64,000 nt of DNA from Rhodococcus sp. HNM0563 (GCF_012726195.1 NZ_JAASAF010000003.1:372001-436000), one strand, 5' to 3'; positions 26,397-35,960 are shown, numbered from the stretch's first letter. Translations and numbers: made by a program. Notes: generated from the letters alone by a model not told the origin.

Positions 26397-27035
26397 CTAC
26401 GAGACGCGCAACCGCCGCGACACGAACTGGAGGAAATAGCCGAGTTTGTCTGCGGGTACGAGCGCGGGCAGCATGATCGACCACATCGATTCGATCTGCT
26501 CGGTCAGTTGCTCGTTCCTGCTGAGTGCGGCGGCCACGGTGCGCGCACCGATCAGGGACTGCAGGAGCAGATACGCCAGCGCCTCGACGTGGATCGAGGG
26601 CTCCAGGTCGCCTTCGTCGTGGGCCCGCTGCATGAGCTCGAGCATGGACGTGAACCACGAGCCGAACGGGGCTACCTCGTTGCCGTGGTAGTCACCGATC
26701 TCCACGATCAGCCGGAACATCGCCCGCACGATCCGGTCGGATTCGGACAGGCTGGCGTTGAGGACGGACACTTCGATGGCGGTTTCGAGTGCGGGCGCGC
26801 GCTGTTCCATCTTGCTGCGCGCAGCAGCGGCGAATCGTTCGCAGCCTGCATCGATCACACCGCGGGCGAGCTCTTCCTTGGAACCGAAGTGGAAGTACAA
26901 CGCGCCCTTGGTGACGCCTGCTTCATCGATGATCTCGTTGAGGCTCGCATTGGCGTACCCGAGCCGCACGAAGACTTCCGCTGCGCCACCGAGTACCGCT
27001 TCGCGCGTTACTTCCGCCCGAACCTGGCGCCCCAT
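26397..27035 (-). CDS. TetR-family regulator of the gamma-butyrolactone receptor (ScbR/ArpA) type
   Basis: 212 aa. The N-terminal HTH 'TREAVLGGAAEVFVRLGYANASLNEIIDEAGVTKGALYFHFGSKEELARGVI' is the hallmark of the ScbR-like autoregulator-receptor branch. The C-terminal ligand domain has the expected length and a tryptophan in 'PFGSWFTSMLELM'. Receptors of this kind release DNA on binding a butanolide signal. No AfsA/GblA synthase gene is in the window, so the receptor is an orphan locally. The 204-base gap upstream holds no gene; several GTATG-type half sites there could be operator parts. Confidence 0.75.
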   Translation of the reverse strand: MGRQVRAEVTREAVLGGAAEVFVRLGYANASLNEIIDEAGVTKGALYFHFGSKEELARGVIDAGCERFAAAARSKMEQRAPALETAIEVSVLNASLSESDRIVRAMFRLIVEIGDYHGNEVAPFGSWFTSMLELMQRAHDEGDLEPSIHVEALAYLLLQSLIGARTVAAALSRNEQLTEQIESMWSIMLPALVPADKLGYFLQFVSRRLRVS

Positions 27036-27239
27036 TCCACCGCCTCCTCGCTCGATGACCGTGTCGGCTGAGCCAGCGAAGCCGACGGCAGGTACGAAAT
27101 CAGCAAGTATGCCTCACATGCACCTCGATGTCGCCCCTCATAGACGACGTCTTGCCTACCGTAACACCCCAGGACAGACCGCATACATACCACATAGGGC
27201 GCAAAACCGGCGCACTCCAATGAACATTCGTCCAGTGGT

Positions 27240-27881
27240 TCAGTCGGTTCCGAGCGTCGGATCGGCCTCGAGCCGGGTCAATCCGTTCCAGCACAGGTTG
27301 ACCAGATGCGCGGCCACCACTTCCTTCGAAGGAGTCCGCTCGTCGAGCCACCACGTGGCGGTCGTCGCAACCATGCCCACCAGTGCCTGTGCGTACAACG
27401 GCGCGAGTTCGGGATTCAGGCCGCGCCGCGAGAAGTCCCCGGTGAGCAACTGGCCGACCTGACGCATGGCCTCGTTGAGCAAACTCGAGTAGGTGCCTTC
27501 CTCGGCCGCCATCGGCGAGTCACGCACCAGAATGCGGAAGCCCTCGGTGCGTTCCTCGATGTAGGTGAGCAGGGCGAGAGCAGCCCGCTCGACGCGGACG
27601 CGCGACCGGTTGCGTGTCAGGGATTCGGTGACCATCGACATCAGGATCGTCATCTCCCGATCCACGACCACCGCGTAGAGGCCTTCTTTACCTCCGAAAT
27701 GCTCGTACACGACAGGCTTGGACACCTGTGCCCGCTGCGCGATCTCCTCGATCGACGCCCCCTCGTATCCCCGCTCGGCGAACAGGGCACGGCCGATCTC
27801 GATGAGTTGCTCCCGCCGCTGGGTGCCGGTCATGCGGGTGCGCGGATTCCGTTCGACCGGGGGTTGCGATGATCGCGACAC
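27240..27881 (-). CDS. TetR-family regulator (Rv1019-like)
   Basis: 213 aa from a GTG at 27881 (AAGGAG four bases ahead); a longer form from 27899 and a shorter ATG at 27833 are possible. HTH: 'QRREQLIEIGRALFAERGYEGASIEEIAQRAQVSKPVVYEHFGGKEGLYAVV'. The C-terminal domain has the 'ALVGMVATTATWWLDERTPSKEVVAAHLVNLCWNGL' helix. The position between mfd and glmU matches Rv1019 of M. tuberculosis. It probably binds the inverted repeat at 27906-27934 and represses itself. Ligand unknown. Confidence 0.85.
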   Translation of the reverse strand: MSRSSQPPVERNPRTRMTGTQRREQLIEIGRALFAERGYEGASIEEIAQRAQVSKPVVYEHFGGKEGLYAVVVDREMTILMSMVTESLTRNRSRVRVERAALALLTYIEERTEGFRILVRDSPMAAEEGTYSSLLNEAMRQVGQLLTGDFSRRGLNPELAPLYAQALVGMVATTATWWLDERTPSKEVVAAHLVNLCWNGLTRLEADPTLGTD

Positions 27882-27905
27882 CTGACTCCTTCTCCTCACG
27901 CATCA

Positions 27906-27934
27906 CACCGAGACCGTCGTTCGGTTGCTCGGTG
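27906..27934. promoter_or_regulatory. Nested inverted repeat upstream of the TetR gene
   Basis: CACCGAG (27906-27912) pairs with CTCGGTG (27928-27934), and inside them ACCG (27913-27916) pairs with CGGT (27922-27925). The 29-base element begins 24 bases upstream of the GTG start, a typical place for a TetR autoregulatory operator. It could also be an RNA hairpin. Confidence 0.45.
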
Positions 27935-28042
27935 CCACCCTAGCGACACCCGCGGATCGGGCCCCCACATTCGACGTTCGTGCGGTCGCATGCGAAGATC
28001 GGGGACGCATACTTCGGAGCTCGGGCTCCGAGGGTGTCGCAG

Positions 28043-28114
28043 TCCGCCGTGGTGTAATCGGCAGCACCTCTGATTTTGGTTCAGATAGTTCAGGTTCGAG
28101 TCCTGGCGGCGGAG
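28043..28114 (+). tRNA. tRNA-Gln (anticodon TTG)
   Basis: 72 bases. The acceptor stem TCCGCCG (28043-28049) pairs with CGGCGGA (28107-28113) and G28114 is the discriminator base. The anticodon stem TCTGA/TCAGA encloses the loop TTTTGGT with anticodon TTG. The T arm has GGTTCGAGTCC. CCA is not encoded. It reads CAA codons. The same tRNA lies beside glmU in mycobacteria. Confidence 0.95.
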
Positions 28115-28194
28115 CGGGGACATTTGCCGGAGCCACGAGCTCCAGTGCGCACGTCGTCGGGGCGTGCGCACGCACGCCGCGCCGAGGGAGCTAC

Positions 28195-29673
28195 ATGCAA
28201 GTGCAGACCGCGATGATCGTCCTGGCCGCCGGAGCGGGAACGCGAATGCGATCCAAGACTCCGAAGGTCCTGCACGCACTCGGCGGCCGCTCGATGCTCT
28301 CGCATTCCCTGCATGCCGCGTCCGCAATCGATCCGACCCACCTCGTCGTGGTGGTCGGGCACGAACGGGAACGCGTCGAGGCTGCCGTCTCCGACATCGC
28401 GAACGAACTCGGCCGCACCATCACCCTCGCGGTCCAGGACGCCCAGAACGGAACCGGCCACGCCGTCCAGTGCGGCCTGACGCAACTCCCCGAGGACTTC
28501 GCCGGCACCGTCGTCGTTACCGCGGCCGACGTGCCGCTGCTCGATGCCGACACCATCGGCGAACTGCTCCAGGTCCACACCGATCCCGAGCCCGCTGCGG
28601 TCACTGTCCTGACCACGACGGTGAGCGAACCCACCGGATACGGACGCATCATCCGCACCACCGATGGCGACGTCGCCTCGATCGTCGAGGAGAAGGACGC
28701 CACCGCTGCCGAGCGCGCCATCACCGAGGTCAACTCCGGTGTGTACGCATTCGACGCCGCCCGGCTGCGGACGGCGCTCGGCGAGCTGAGCACCGACAAC
28801 GCACAGGGTGAGCTCTACCTGACCGACGTGATCGGCATCGCGCGCCGCCACGGCGACGTCGTCCGCGCAGTACACACCGACGATTCGCTCCGAGTGGCCG
28901 GTGTCAACGACCGCGTCCAGCTCGCCGCGCTGACATCGGAACTCAACCGTCGCACCCTTGAGCGCTGGATGCGCAACGGAGTGACCGTCCTCGACCCGAC
29001 GACGACGTGGGTGGATGTAGACGTCGTTCTCGCTCCCGACGTGACCCTGCATCCCGGCGTCCAGCTCTGCGGACGCACCATGATCGCGGAGGACGCCCGG
29101 ATCGGCCCCGACACCACACTCACCGATGTTCAGGTGGGTTCGGGGGCATCCGTGATTCGTACCCACGGCTCCGGAGCGTCCATCGGTGCGCACGCAACCG
29201 TCGGCCCGTTCACCTATCTGCGCCCCGGCACCGAACTGGGCGCGCACGGCAAGCTCGGCGGATTCGTCGAGACCAAGAACGCGCAGATCGGCGCCCACTC
29301 GAAGGTTCCCCACCTCACCTACGTCGGCGACGCCGAGATCGGCGAACATTCCAACATCGGCGCGTCGAGCGTGTTCGTGAACTACGACGGGGTGGAGAAG
29401 TACCGCACCGTGGTGGGATCCCACGTCCGCACCGGGTCCGACACGATGTTCGTCGCGCCGTTGAACGTCGGTGACGGGGCCTACACGGGTGCCGGGACGG
29501 TGCTGCGTCGCGACGTTCCGCCGGGGGCACTCGCGGTGTCGGGTGCGCCACAGCGCAATATTGAGGGGTGGGTCCAGCGAAACCGCGCTGGGACCGCGGC
29601 TGCCGAGGCAGCGTCGCAAGCACAGCAAGCACAGCACGAAAACGAGCGTCAGAAGGACGGCCAGGACCAGTGA
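28195..29673 (+). CDS. glmU: Bifunctional UDP-N-acetylglucosamine pyrophosphorylase / glucosamine-1-phosphate N-acetyltransferase
   Basis: 492 aa from the ATG at 28195 with GGGAG five bases ahead. The N-terminal uridyltransferase domain has '[19 protein letters not shown]' and '[12 protein letters not shown]'. The C-terminal left-handed beta-helix of hexapeptide repeats ('[30 protein letters not shown]') carries the acetyltransferase site. A Gln/Ala-rich tail follows, as in mycobacteria. It makes UDP-GlcNAc for peptidoglycan and other glycans. The stop overlaps the GTG of prs. Confidence 0.97.
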   Translation: MQVQTAMIVLAAGAGTRMRSKTPKVLHALGGRSMLSHSLHAASAIDPTHLVVVVGHERERVEAAVSDIANELGRTITLAVQDAQNGTGHAVQCGLTQLPEDFAGTVVVTAADVPLLDADTIGELLQVHTDPEPAAVTVLTTTVSEPTGYGRIIRTTDGDVASIVEEKDATAAERAITEVNSGVYAFDAARLRTALGELSTDNAQGELYLTDVIGIARRHGDVVRAVHTDDSLRVAGVNDRVQLAALTSELNRRTLERWMRNGVTVLDPTTTWVDVDVVLAPDVTLHPGVQLCGRTMIAEDARIGPDTTLTDVQVGSGASVIRTHGSGASIGAHATVGPFTYLRPGTELGAHGKLGGFVETKNAQIGAHSKVPHLTYVGDAEIGEHSNIGASSVFVNYDGVEKYRTVVGSHVRTGSDTMFVAPLNVGDGAYTGAGTVLRRDVPPGALAVSGAPQRNIEGWVQRNRAGTAAAEAASQAQQAQHENERQKDGQDQ

Positions 29674-30647
29674 CCAATTGGATCGACAACCAGAAGAACC
29701 TGATGCTCTTCTCCGGCCGGGCACACCCCGAGCTGGCAGAGCAGGTCGCTAAGGAACTCGGCGTCCCCCTGACCCCGCAGACCGCCCGCGACTTCGCGAA
29801 CGGCGAGACCTTCGTCCGGTTCGAGGAGTCCGTCCGCGGCTCCGACGCATTCGTTCTGCAGAGCCACCCGTTCCCGCTCAACGAGTGGGTCATGGAGCAG
29901 CTCATCATGATCGACGCGCTCAAGCGTGGTTCCGCCAAGCGCATCACGGCGATCCTGCCCTTCTACCCGTACGCGCGCCAGGACAAGAAGCACCGCGGTC
30001 GCGAGCCCATCTCGGCCCGCCTCATCGCCGACCTGCTCAAGACCGCAGGCGCGGACCGCATCATCACGGTCGACCTGCACACCGACCAGATCCAGGGCTT
30101 CTTCGACGGCCCGGTCGATCACATGCACGCGCAGGGCCAGCTCGCCGAGTACATCCGTGGTAAGTACGGCGTCGACAACATCGCCGTGGTCTCCCCCGAC
30201 TCCGGCCGCGTGCGTGTCGCCGAGAAGTGGGCCGACACCCTCGGTGGCGCTCCCCTGGCGTTCATCCACAAGACCCGCGACCCGCTGGTGCCGAATCAGG
30301 TGAAGTCGAACCGCGTGGTCGGTGAGGTCGAAGGACGCACCTGCATCCTCATCGACGACATGATCGATACCGGCGGCACCATCGCGGGCGCCGTCAAGAT
30401 CCTGCGTGAGGCCGGTGCGGGCGACGTCATCATCGCCGCAACACACGGCGTGCTGTCCGACCCGGCCGCCGAGCGCCTCGCCGCGTGCGGCGCCCAGGAG
30501 GTCATCGTCACCAACACGCTGCCGATCCCGCCGGAGAAGCAGTTCGATTCGCTCACCGTGCTCTCGATCGCGCCGCTGCTTGCGCAGACGATCCGCGAGG
30601 TGTTCGAGAACGGCTCCGTCACGTCGCTCTTCAACGGCGTCGCCTGA
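29670..30647 (+). CDS. prs: Ribose-phosphate pyrophosphokinase
   Basis: 325 aa from the GTG at 29670, overlapping the glmU stop as GTGA. Motifs: '[16 protein letters not shown]', the ATP-binding flexible loop '[20 protein letters not shown]', '[16 protein letters not shown]', and the PRPP loop '[14 protein letters not shown]'. It makes PRPP from ribose 5-phosphate and ATP for nucleotides, histidine, tryptophan and, in actinobacteria, decaprenyl-phosphoryl-arabinose. That last product matters for the cell wall, so pairing with glmU makes sense. Confidence 0.97.
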   Translation: MTNWIDNQKNLMLFSGRAHPELAEQVAKELGVPLTPQTARDFANGETFVRFEESVRGSDAFVLQSHPFPLNEWVMEQLIMIDALKRGSAKRITAILPFYPYARQDKKHRGREPISARLIADLLKTAGADRIITVDLHTDQIQGFFDGPVDHMHAQGQLAEYIRGKYGVDNIAVVSPDSGRVRVAEKWADTLGGAPLAFIHKTRDPLVPNQVKSNRVVGEVEGRTCILIDDMIDTGGTIAGAVKILREAGAGDVIIAATHGVLSDPAAERLAACGAQEVIVTNTLPIPPEKQFDSLTVLSIAPLLAQTIREVFENGSVTSLFNGVA

Positions 30648-30680
30648 CACCCGGCGTCACCGGCACGGCACACTGACGGG

Positions 30681-31310
30681 ATGTTCTCAGGATTCCCCGT
30701 CGCGGCGCTGGACTTCTACGAAGATCTCGAGGCCGACAACAGCAAGCCATACTGGGCCGCGCACAAGGCCGTCTACGACGACTGCGTGCGCGGCCCGATG
30801 CTTGCGCTGCTCGGCGAACTCGAAGACGAGTTCGGCCCGGGCAAGGTGTTCCGTCCGTACCGGGATGTCCGGTTCAGCAAAGAAAAGATCCCGTACAAGA
30901 CCCACCAGGGCGGCTACGTCGCCACCGGGCCCGGGGTCGGGTTCTACGTCGAGATCAACGCTGCGGGATTGCGGATCGCCGGAGGGTTCTATCACGGCAG
31001 TTCTGCTCAGCTCGCGGCCTTACGCTCCGCGATCGACGACGAGCGCCGCGGTGCCCGACTGGACACGCTCGTGCGCCGTCTGACCCGCACCGGCTACGAG
31101 ATCGGTGGTGACCGGCTGAAGACCCGGCCCCGCGGCTTCTCCGCGGATCATCCGCGCATCGAACTGCTTCGGCACAGGGCGCTGCACGCCGGCCGCACCG
31201 ATGTGTCGCCGCCGTGGCTCGACAGCACGCGCACTCTCGACGAGGTTCGTGACGCGTGGCGTGCTTTCCGCCCACTCGTGCAGTGGCTCACCGCTGCAAC
31301 TGCGATCTGA
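30681..31310 (+). CDS. DUF2461-family protein
   Basis: 209 aa. The N-terminus 'FSGFPVAALDFYEDLEADNSKPYWAAHKAVYDDCVRGPMLALL' and 'RPYRDVRFSKEKIPYKTHQG' are the conserved signature of the DUF2461/TIGR02453 family, widespread in bacteria and without a known reaction. It follows prs by 33 bases and may be read through. No signal peptide or transmembrane helix. Confidence 0.85.
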   Translation: MFSGFPVAALDFYEDLEADNSKPYWAAHKAVYDDCVRGPMLALLGELEDEFGPGKVFRPYRDVRFSKEKIPYKTHQGGYVATGPGVGFYVEINAAGLRIAGGFYHGSSAQLAALRSAIDDERRGARLDTLVRRLTRTGYEIGGDRLKTRPRGFSADHPRIELLRHRALHAGRTDVSPPWLDSTRTLDEVRDAWRAFRPLVQWLTAATAI

Positions 31311-31492
31311 CCACCGAGCAAACCGGTCGGTATGCAAATACCGTGCGGCGCAATGCTTTGTCGTCATCCTCACGTCATCCGGCCGTCGCCGCACGTGTAC
31401 GGATGATCTTCGTCACGCCGCCGCGGAACAGTGCAGGTCGGATCGGACCCCGGCCGACGGAGCCCCGGGGGTTTGACCTAAGGTGGCTCCTC

Positions 31493-32158
31493 GTGATCGA
31501 CGCGCAGACTCTCGAGGCCCCCATGGAAACCCCGACAAATCGGATTGCGCGAAGGTGGTCGCCCGGCGCCTGCGTGTGGTGCGGCGACACTGACTCGGTC
31601 GAAGAGTTCCGAAACGAACCCCGTTGCGCCACTTGCCTCCGCCACGAATCCGTGATCGACGAGGCCCGGCGGTTCATGGGCACGTACGGTCTGCGCCCGA
31701 TCGGCGGAACCCTGCAGTCGGACGACGAGGAGGAGTACGAGCACCGGGTTGCTGCACGCGATGCACGCCGCGCGCTCAACGACATTCGGCTGGCCGAGCA
31801 GCCCGACCCCGCGCTCGTCCGTAAGGCGCTGCGTCCGCGCGCCGCAGCCATCGTCGCCGACAAGCCCGCCGCGACGAAGACGCGCTCCGCATCCGGCTCG
31901 TCGGGTTCGGCTTCGTCGGCCCCGCGCCGCACTCCCGCTGCCGCCCCAGCGACCAAGAGCGTCGACCTGGACGAGATCCAGAGCCGCGCACTCGTGTTGC
32001 TCGATCAGCTCTCCACGATCGATGCACAACTCGCGTTGGTCGCCGAGCAGTCCGGTCTCGCGGCGCGTGCTCGTCGCAGCGACCTCGAGAAGCAGAAGGC
32101 GACGGTGCTACGCACTCTCGCCGCATTGGAGAAGGCCCGGCTCAGCGCCGCGAAGTAG
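31493..32158 (+). CDS. Hypothetical protein with a zinc-ribbon-like N-terminus
   Basis: 221 aa from the GTG at 31493 (AAGGTGG six bases ahead); the ATG at 31523 is an alternative. Two C-x2-C pairs ('CVWCGDTD' and 'CATC') about 20 residues apart near the N-terminus look like a zinc ribbon. A middle part rich in D and E is followed by an Ala/Ser/Thr/Pro linker (about residues 125-160) and a C-terminal helical segment rich in Leu and Ala that could form a coiled coil. No family recognised. Confidence 0.6.
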   Translation: MIDAQTLEAPMETPTNRIARRWSPGACVWCGDTDSVEEFRNEPRCATCLRHESVIDEARRFMGTYGLRPIGGTLQSDDEEEYEHRVAARDARRALNDIRLAEQPDPALVRKALRPRAAAIVADKPAATKTRSASGSSGSASSAPRRTPAAAPATKSVDLDEIQSRALVLLDQLSTIDAQLALVAEQSGLAARARRSDLEKQKATVLRTLAALEKARLSAAK

Positions 32159-32209
32159 ACACTCCGCCGTCTCGGTCTCGGGTGCTCTTCGATCACGTGC
32201 ACGAGATCG

Positions 32210-32261
32210 CGACGGCGGGCCGTCAGGTAAGCGCACGACGGCGGGCCGTCAGGTAAGCGCA
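32210..32261. repeat. Two exact 26-base tandem copies, each containing a hairpin, between convergent genes
   Basis: Copies at 32210-32235 and 32236-32261 are identical. Each contains GACGG-CGGG-CCGTC, a five-base-pair hairpin, followed by AGGTAAGCGCA. The repeat covers the stop codon of the lipoprotein gene (32249) and lies 51 bases after the zinc-ribbon gene, so it may act as a doubled terminator for both strands. Confidence 0.8.
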
Positions 32262-33343
32262 CCGTCGGCGATCTCGACTGTCAGTGGGACCAGGTCGTCG
32301 CAGTTCGGGGTGTCGCTCATCAGGATCACGGCCGGGACGTTACGGCCGCGCGACCTGTTGTAGCGCTCGGCGCCGGGCCGATTGGTGTCGATCACCGATT
32401 CGATGGGCGCCGAGATCCGGCAGGAATCGCCTGTCTCGCGGACCTGCAAGGTGAGGCCTTCGAACGTCACTTCTCTGACGTCGTCGCGATCCGGCGGCGC
32501 GAACTCGGGTTCGAGTCCGTAGTAGATGCTCCATGTCTCCGGCGCGGCGCCGTCCTGGTGCGGAGTGAGGACACACCGATACGGGTCGCTGTCGATCTGC
32601 CATCCGACCAGTTCTTCAGGTGCGAAGCTGCCGACGATCTCGCACGGGTCGGCCGCTGCCAGCCGGATCCGGCCCGGACCGCTGGTCGGCCGCCCTGGCA
32701 GCGAGGGCACGAGTGCAAGCGTCTCCGACAGAACATCTGCCGCGACCGCACATACCGGAATGCTTTCCCCGCTCGACTCCGCGGAGCGATACTGCGTGAC
32801 CGCGATCGTCGCGAACCGTGAGGGTGGTACCGCATCGGCTGTCACGGTGACGGGGATGTCGAGCGCGAATGTCAGCGTGCAGTCGAGGGAGTTCTCGTGC
32901 ACGCTCGTGGTCCGGTACACCTCGGTGTCGCCGAAAGACCGGTCGCGCTGGCCGTCGGTGGACGGCACAGGCGACAGGTCGATGGTGACGTCGAGCTCGT
33001 CGTATTTCGCTCCCTCGGATGGATGTGCGACGGCGGTGCACGTGTCGAGCGCTCGTTGCGGTCCGAACTGACGTATTTCGCCGTACCGGGCAACCACCGG
33101 TTCCGGGAGCAGCCCGCACGGATCGAGTCGTCGTAGTCTTTCCGCGACCTCGAGGAGCATTTTGTCGGACGGGCCGATCGAGCGACTGTGGGTGTTGGGG
33201 GCGAGGTAGTCGACGGGGGCCGGTGGTGTCTCGACCGGGGTTCCCGCCATGACCGTTGCGCATCCGGTCAGGACCGAGGGCACGAGGATGCACGCGAGGA
33301 CAGCAGCTGCCGTCGAACGCGCCTCTCCCCACACAGGGACCAC
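32249..33343 (-). CDS. Secreted lipoprotein with two DUF3558-like repeats
   Basis: 364 aa from a GTG at 33343. The signal peptide ends with the lipobox L-T-G-C (C28), so the mature protein is lipid-anchored on the outer face of the membrane. Two related halves each contain a 'DPC' start and a later cysteine: 'LRRLDPCGLLPEPVV...DTCTAVA' and 'AAADPCEIVGSFAPEELVGWQIDSDPYRCVL', the pattern of DUF3558 lipoproteins of mycolic-acid bacteria. It sits near glmU-prs as lpqT does in mycobacteria, but orientation and domain differ, so orthology is doubtful. Role unknown. Confidence 0.75.
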   Translation of the reverse strand: MVPVWGEARSTAAAVLACILVPSVLTGCATVMAGTPVETPPAPVDYLAPNTHSRSIGPSDKMLLEVAERLRRLDPCGLLPEPVVARYGEIRQFGPQRALDTCTAVAHPSEGAKYDELDVTIDLSPVPSTDGQRDRSFGDTEVYRTTSVHENSLDCTLTFALDIPVTVTADAVPPSRFATIAVTQYRSAESSGESIPVCAVAADVLSETLALVPSLPGRPTSGPGRIRLAAADPCEIVGSFAPEELVGWQIDSDPYRCVLTPHQDGAAPETWSIYYGLEPEFAPPDRDDVREVTFEGLTLQVRETGDSCRISAPIESVIDTNRPGAERYNRSRGRNVPAVILMSDTPNCDDLVPLTVEIADGALT

Positions 33344-33498
33344 CGACTTCCCAAGTATTCGTCAACCGATCGTCAAGGTAGACGGGCACCAACCTACGCC
33401 ATTTCTCCTCAGGTCGGTCGACGACAACGCGGCTGCGCACCTGTCGAGCAGGACTCGGAGACTGCCGTAGGCTTTCGCCGGGACAGGGAGGGAGCGGC

Positions 33499-34173
33499 GT
33501 GGAGACGCATGCACTGTGGAGTCGACGACGATTCTTGGGAGGTGTCGCCGCGACCGGCGTGGCACTGACGAGCGTGGCCTGGTCGTTCACCGATGTGGCC
33601 GCAGCGCGGGCGTCGACACCGAGCCCCGCGGTCCGTGACACGATCAACGGGATCCTCGCGTTCGTCGTCCCCGGAAACGATCCGTACTCGCAACATCAGG
33701 GTGTGTCGACCGAGGCGCCCGGGGGCGTCACACAGGGTGCCGCCGAGACCCTGGAACGCACCTTCGATCTGGCCGTGCCGATCCCCCTGATCGACGTGCT
33801 CGGAATCGACGTCACCGGCTCCGCGGCGATCGCGGCACTGGTGAACCTCTTCGCGGTCACCGCCGCCCCGAATGCCGTTGCGGGACCGTTCGCATCGCCG
33901 TTCGCGAACCTCTCGTACGCCGCCAAAGCGCGCGTGTTCGAACTCCTCGACACCGAACCGCAGTTCCCCGGCCGCCCCATCGAATACGCGGTCAATGCCA
34001 TTCCGACACTCGCCGCGTTCGTCGCCTACTCGGAGGTCTCGACGTTCGACGGAGCACGCCGCGAGCTCACCGGCCGCCCGGTGGGCTGGGAGCTGACCGC
34101 ATACCAGGGCGTCAGCGACGGGTGGGACGAGTTCCAGGGTTACTACGGTGGCGTCGAACGAGTGGAGGAATGA
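33499..34173 (+). CDS. Tat-exported small subunit partner of the GMC oxidoreductase (gluconate dehydrogenase subunit 3-like)
   Basis: 224 aa from a GTG at 33499 with GGGAGGGAG upstream. The N-terminus has a twin-arginine signal: R-R-R-F-L-G-G followed by a hydrophobic stretch and A-A-A-R-A-S. The rest is about 185 residues with no metal motif. Its stop overlaps the start of the GMC oxidoreductase gene (ATGA). This arrangement is usual for membrane-bound dehydrogenases in which the Tat-signal subunit carries the flavin subunit across the membrane. Confidence 0.7.
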   Translation: METHALWSRRRFLGGVAATGVALTSVAWSFTDVAAARASTPSPAVRDTINGILAFVVPGNDPYSQHQGVSTEAPGGVTQGAAETLERTFDLAVPIPLIDVLGIDVTGSAAIAALVNLFAVTAAPNAVAGPFASPFANLSYAAKARVFELLDTEPQFPGRPIEYAVNAIPTLAAFVAYSEVSTFDGARRELTGRPVGWELTAYQGVSDGWDEFQGYYGGVERVEE

Positions 34174-35948
34174 CGTTGACCGATGTGATCGTGATCGGCG
34201 CAGGCGGTGGCGGGCCGGTCGTCGCGAAGGAACTCGCCGCACGTGGACTCGACGTACTGGTGCTCGAATCCGGGCCACGCTTCGAGGACCCCGAGAATCA
34301 GTGGACCCACTTCGAGAACGACGCGAACAACCCGATCACCGGGTTCCTCCGCGAAGGGCCGGGCGACCGATCCGAGGGTCCGTGGCTGCGCGATCTTCCG
34401 CAGAACTCGTTCGTGTGGCAGGTCTCCGGTGTGGGCGGCGCGACACTCCACTATTTCGGTAATTCGCCCCGGGCGTACCCCGGTGTGTTCGAGGGATACG
34501 ACGGCGCCGACCGCGACATGTACGACAACGAGCACCTGTTCCCCTTCGGCTACGAGGAACTACGCCGCTACTACGAATGGGTCGAGGCGACGCTGCCCGT
34601 GCAGACAGCACCGATGGGGACGAAAGAACAGGTGTTCCTGCGGGGTGCCGCGGCGATGGGTCTCCCCCACCAGATCTCGCCCGACACTGCCGGGCCTGCG
34701 CATCGCGCGCAGCAGAACGCGATCCTGCAGCCCCGCGGCACTGCCGGGCGCACCCGCGACCCCGCGCTGCTCCGCCATCCCCACGCCAGTGGATGCACCA
34801 TGTGCGGCCACTGCTACCAAGGCTGTTACCTTCCGTTGGGCGCGCCGCGGAATCTGAAGGCCCGCCGCTCCACCGACAACTCGTACGTCCCGATGATGCT
34901 CACCGCCGACGCTTGGTCACCGCACGGCAGATCCGCGACCCTCATGACCGGTGCCGGGGTCACGAAGATCCTCGTCCACGAGAAAGGCGGCGAGACGGTC
35001 GCGCACGGCGTGCGGTTCCGGACGGCCGACGGCGACGAACACGAGGCGGAAGCGAAGGTCGTGGTGCTCGCCGCGGGCGCCATCGAGTCGCCGCGTCTGT
35101 GGCTCAACTCGGAGCTTCCCGACCCGGACGAATGGGTGGGTCGCGGCTTGACCGACCACCACATGGATGCGGTGTTCGGCGTCTTCGACGAGTACACGGG
35201 CGAGACGCGCGGCGCCGGTTCCAATGCGCGCGTGGATCTTCCGGGATACGGCGCAATCGAGCAGGTGGGTATGCCACCGGCATTGCTGGCGTACTCGCTG
35301 GGCTACAGCGACTCCGGTATCCACGGCTACGGTCGCGCGGGCGGCGTGGTCGACAACGCGGGTGCCGACAGCCTCGGCCGGCTGGTCGGCCGTGATCTGC
35401 TGACCACGCTCTCCGATGCCGACCGTGTGCTCGGCGCACTGGTGATCACCGACGACGACGTCGAATCCGGCAACCGTGTGAGCGTACCCGGCCTGCTGCC
35501 CGCCGACGAGCACGGCGTCGTTCCCCGTGTGACGATGCAGCACCGTAAGCGGTCCGAACGCACCCGACGCAACCGGGAGTACTGCACCCGCAAGGCGGTC
35601 GAGCTGATGCGCGCGGCGGGTGCGAAATCTGTGCATCGTTGCGACTGGCCACCGCTGATCCTGCACGCACAGTCGAGCATGAGAATGGGCGCGGGCGAGA
35701 AGGATTCGATCCTCGACTCCTCAGCGCAGGCACGCTGGGTCAAGCGGCTCTACGTCGCCGACAATTCGGCGCTCCCCAACAGCCTCGGCGGCCCCAATCC
35801 GACTCTGACGACACAGGCCCTCGCGACCCGCACCGCCGAGAAGATCGTCGAGACGTACTTCGGTGGCAGTAGCTGGGTGGGCCGAGAGAACCCGGTCTCG
35901 TCGATCGACGACCGGGTCACGAATGCGGTGGTCTCCCGCGGACTGTAG
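34170..35948 (+). CDS. GMC-family FAD oxidoreductase
   Basis: 592 aa from the ATG at 34170. FAD site 'VIVIGAGGGGPVVAKELAARGLDVLVLESGPR'; GMC middle motif 'VWQVSGVGGATLHYFGNSPR'; C-terminal 'YVADNSALPNSLGGPNPTLTTQALATRTAEKI' with the active-site region. Within it is a Cys-rich stretch 'GCTMCGHCYQGC' that could hold a cluster; similar stretches occur in the cholesterol-oxidase/gluconate-dehydrogenase branch. It has no signal of its own and is likely exported with the coupled Tat subunit. The substrate (sugar, sterol or alcohol) cannot be told. Confidence 0.85.
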   Translation: MTLTDVIVIGAGGGGPVVAKELAARGLDVLVLESGPRFEDPENQWTHFENDANNPITGFLREGPGDRSEGPWLRDLPQNSFVWQVSGVGGATLHYFGNSPRAYPGVFEGYDGADRDMYDNEHLFPFGYEELRRYYEWVEATLPVQTAPMGTKEQVFLRGAAAMGLPHQISPDTAGPAHRAQQNAILQPRGTAGRTRDPALLRHPHASGCTMCGHCYQGCYLPLGAPRNLKARRSTDNSYVPMMLTADAWSPHGRSATLMTGAGVTKILVHEKGGETVAHGVRFRTADGDEHEAEAKVVVLAAGAIESPRLWLNSELPDPDEWVGRGLTDHHMDAVFGVFDEYTGETRGAGSNARVDLPGYGAIEQVGMPPALLAYSLGYSDSGIHGYGRAGGVVDNAGADSLGRLVGRDLLTTLSDADRVLGALVITDDDVESGNRVSVPGLLPADEHGVVPRVTMQHRKRSERTRRNREYCTRKAVELMRAAGAKSVHRCDWPPLILHAQSSMRMGAGEKDSILDSSAQARWVKRLYVADNSALPNSLGGPNPTLTTQALATRTAEKIVETYFGGSSWVGRENPVSSIDDRVTNAVVSRGL

Positions 35949-35960
35949 ACCGGACACTGG

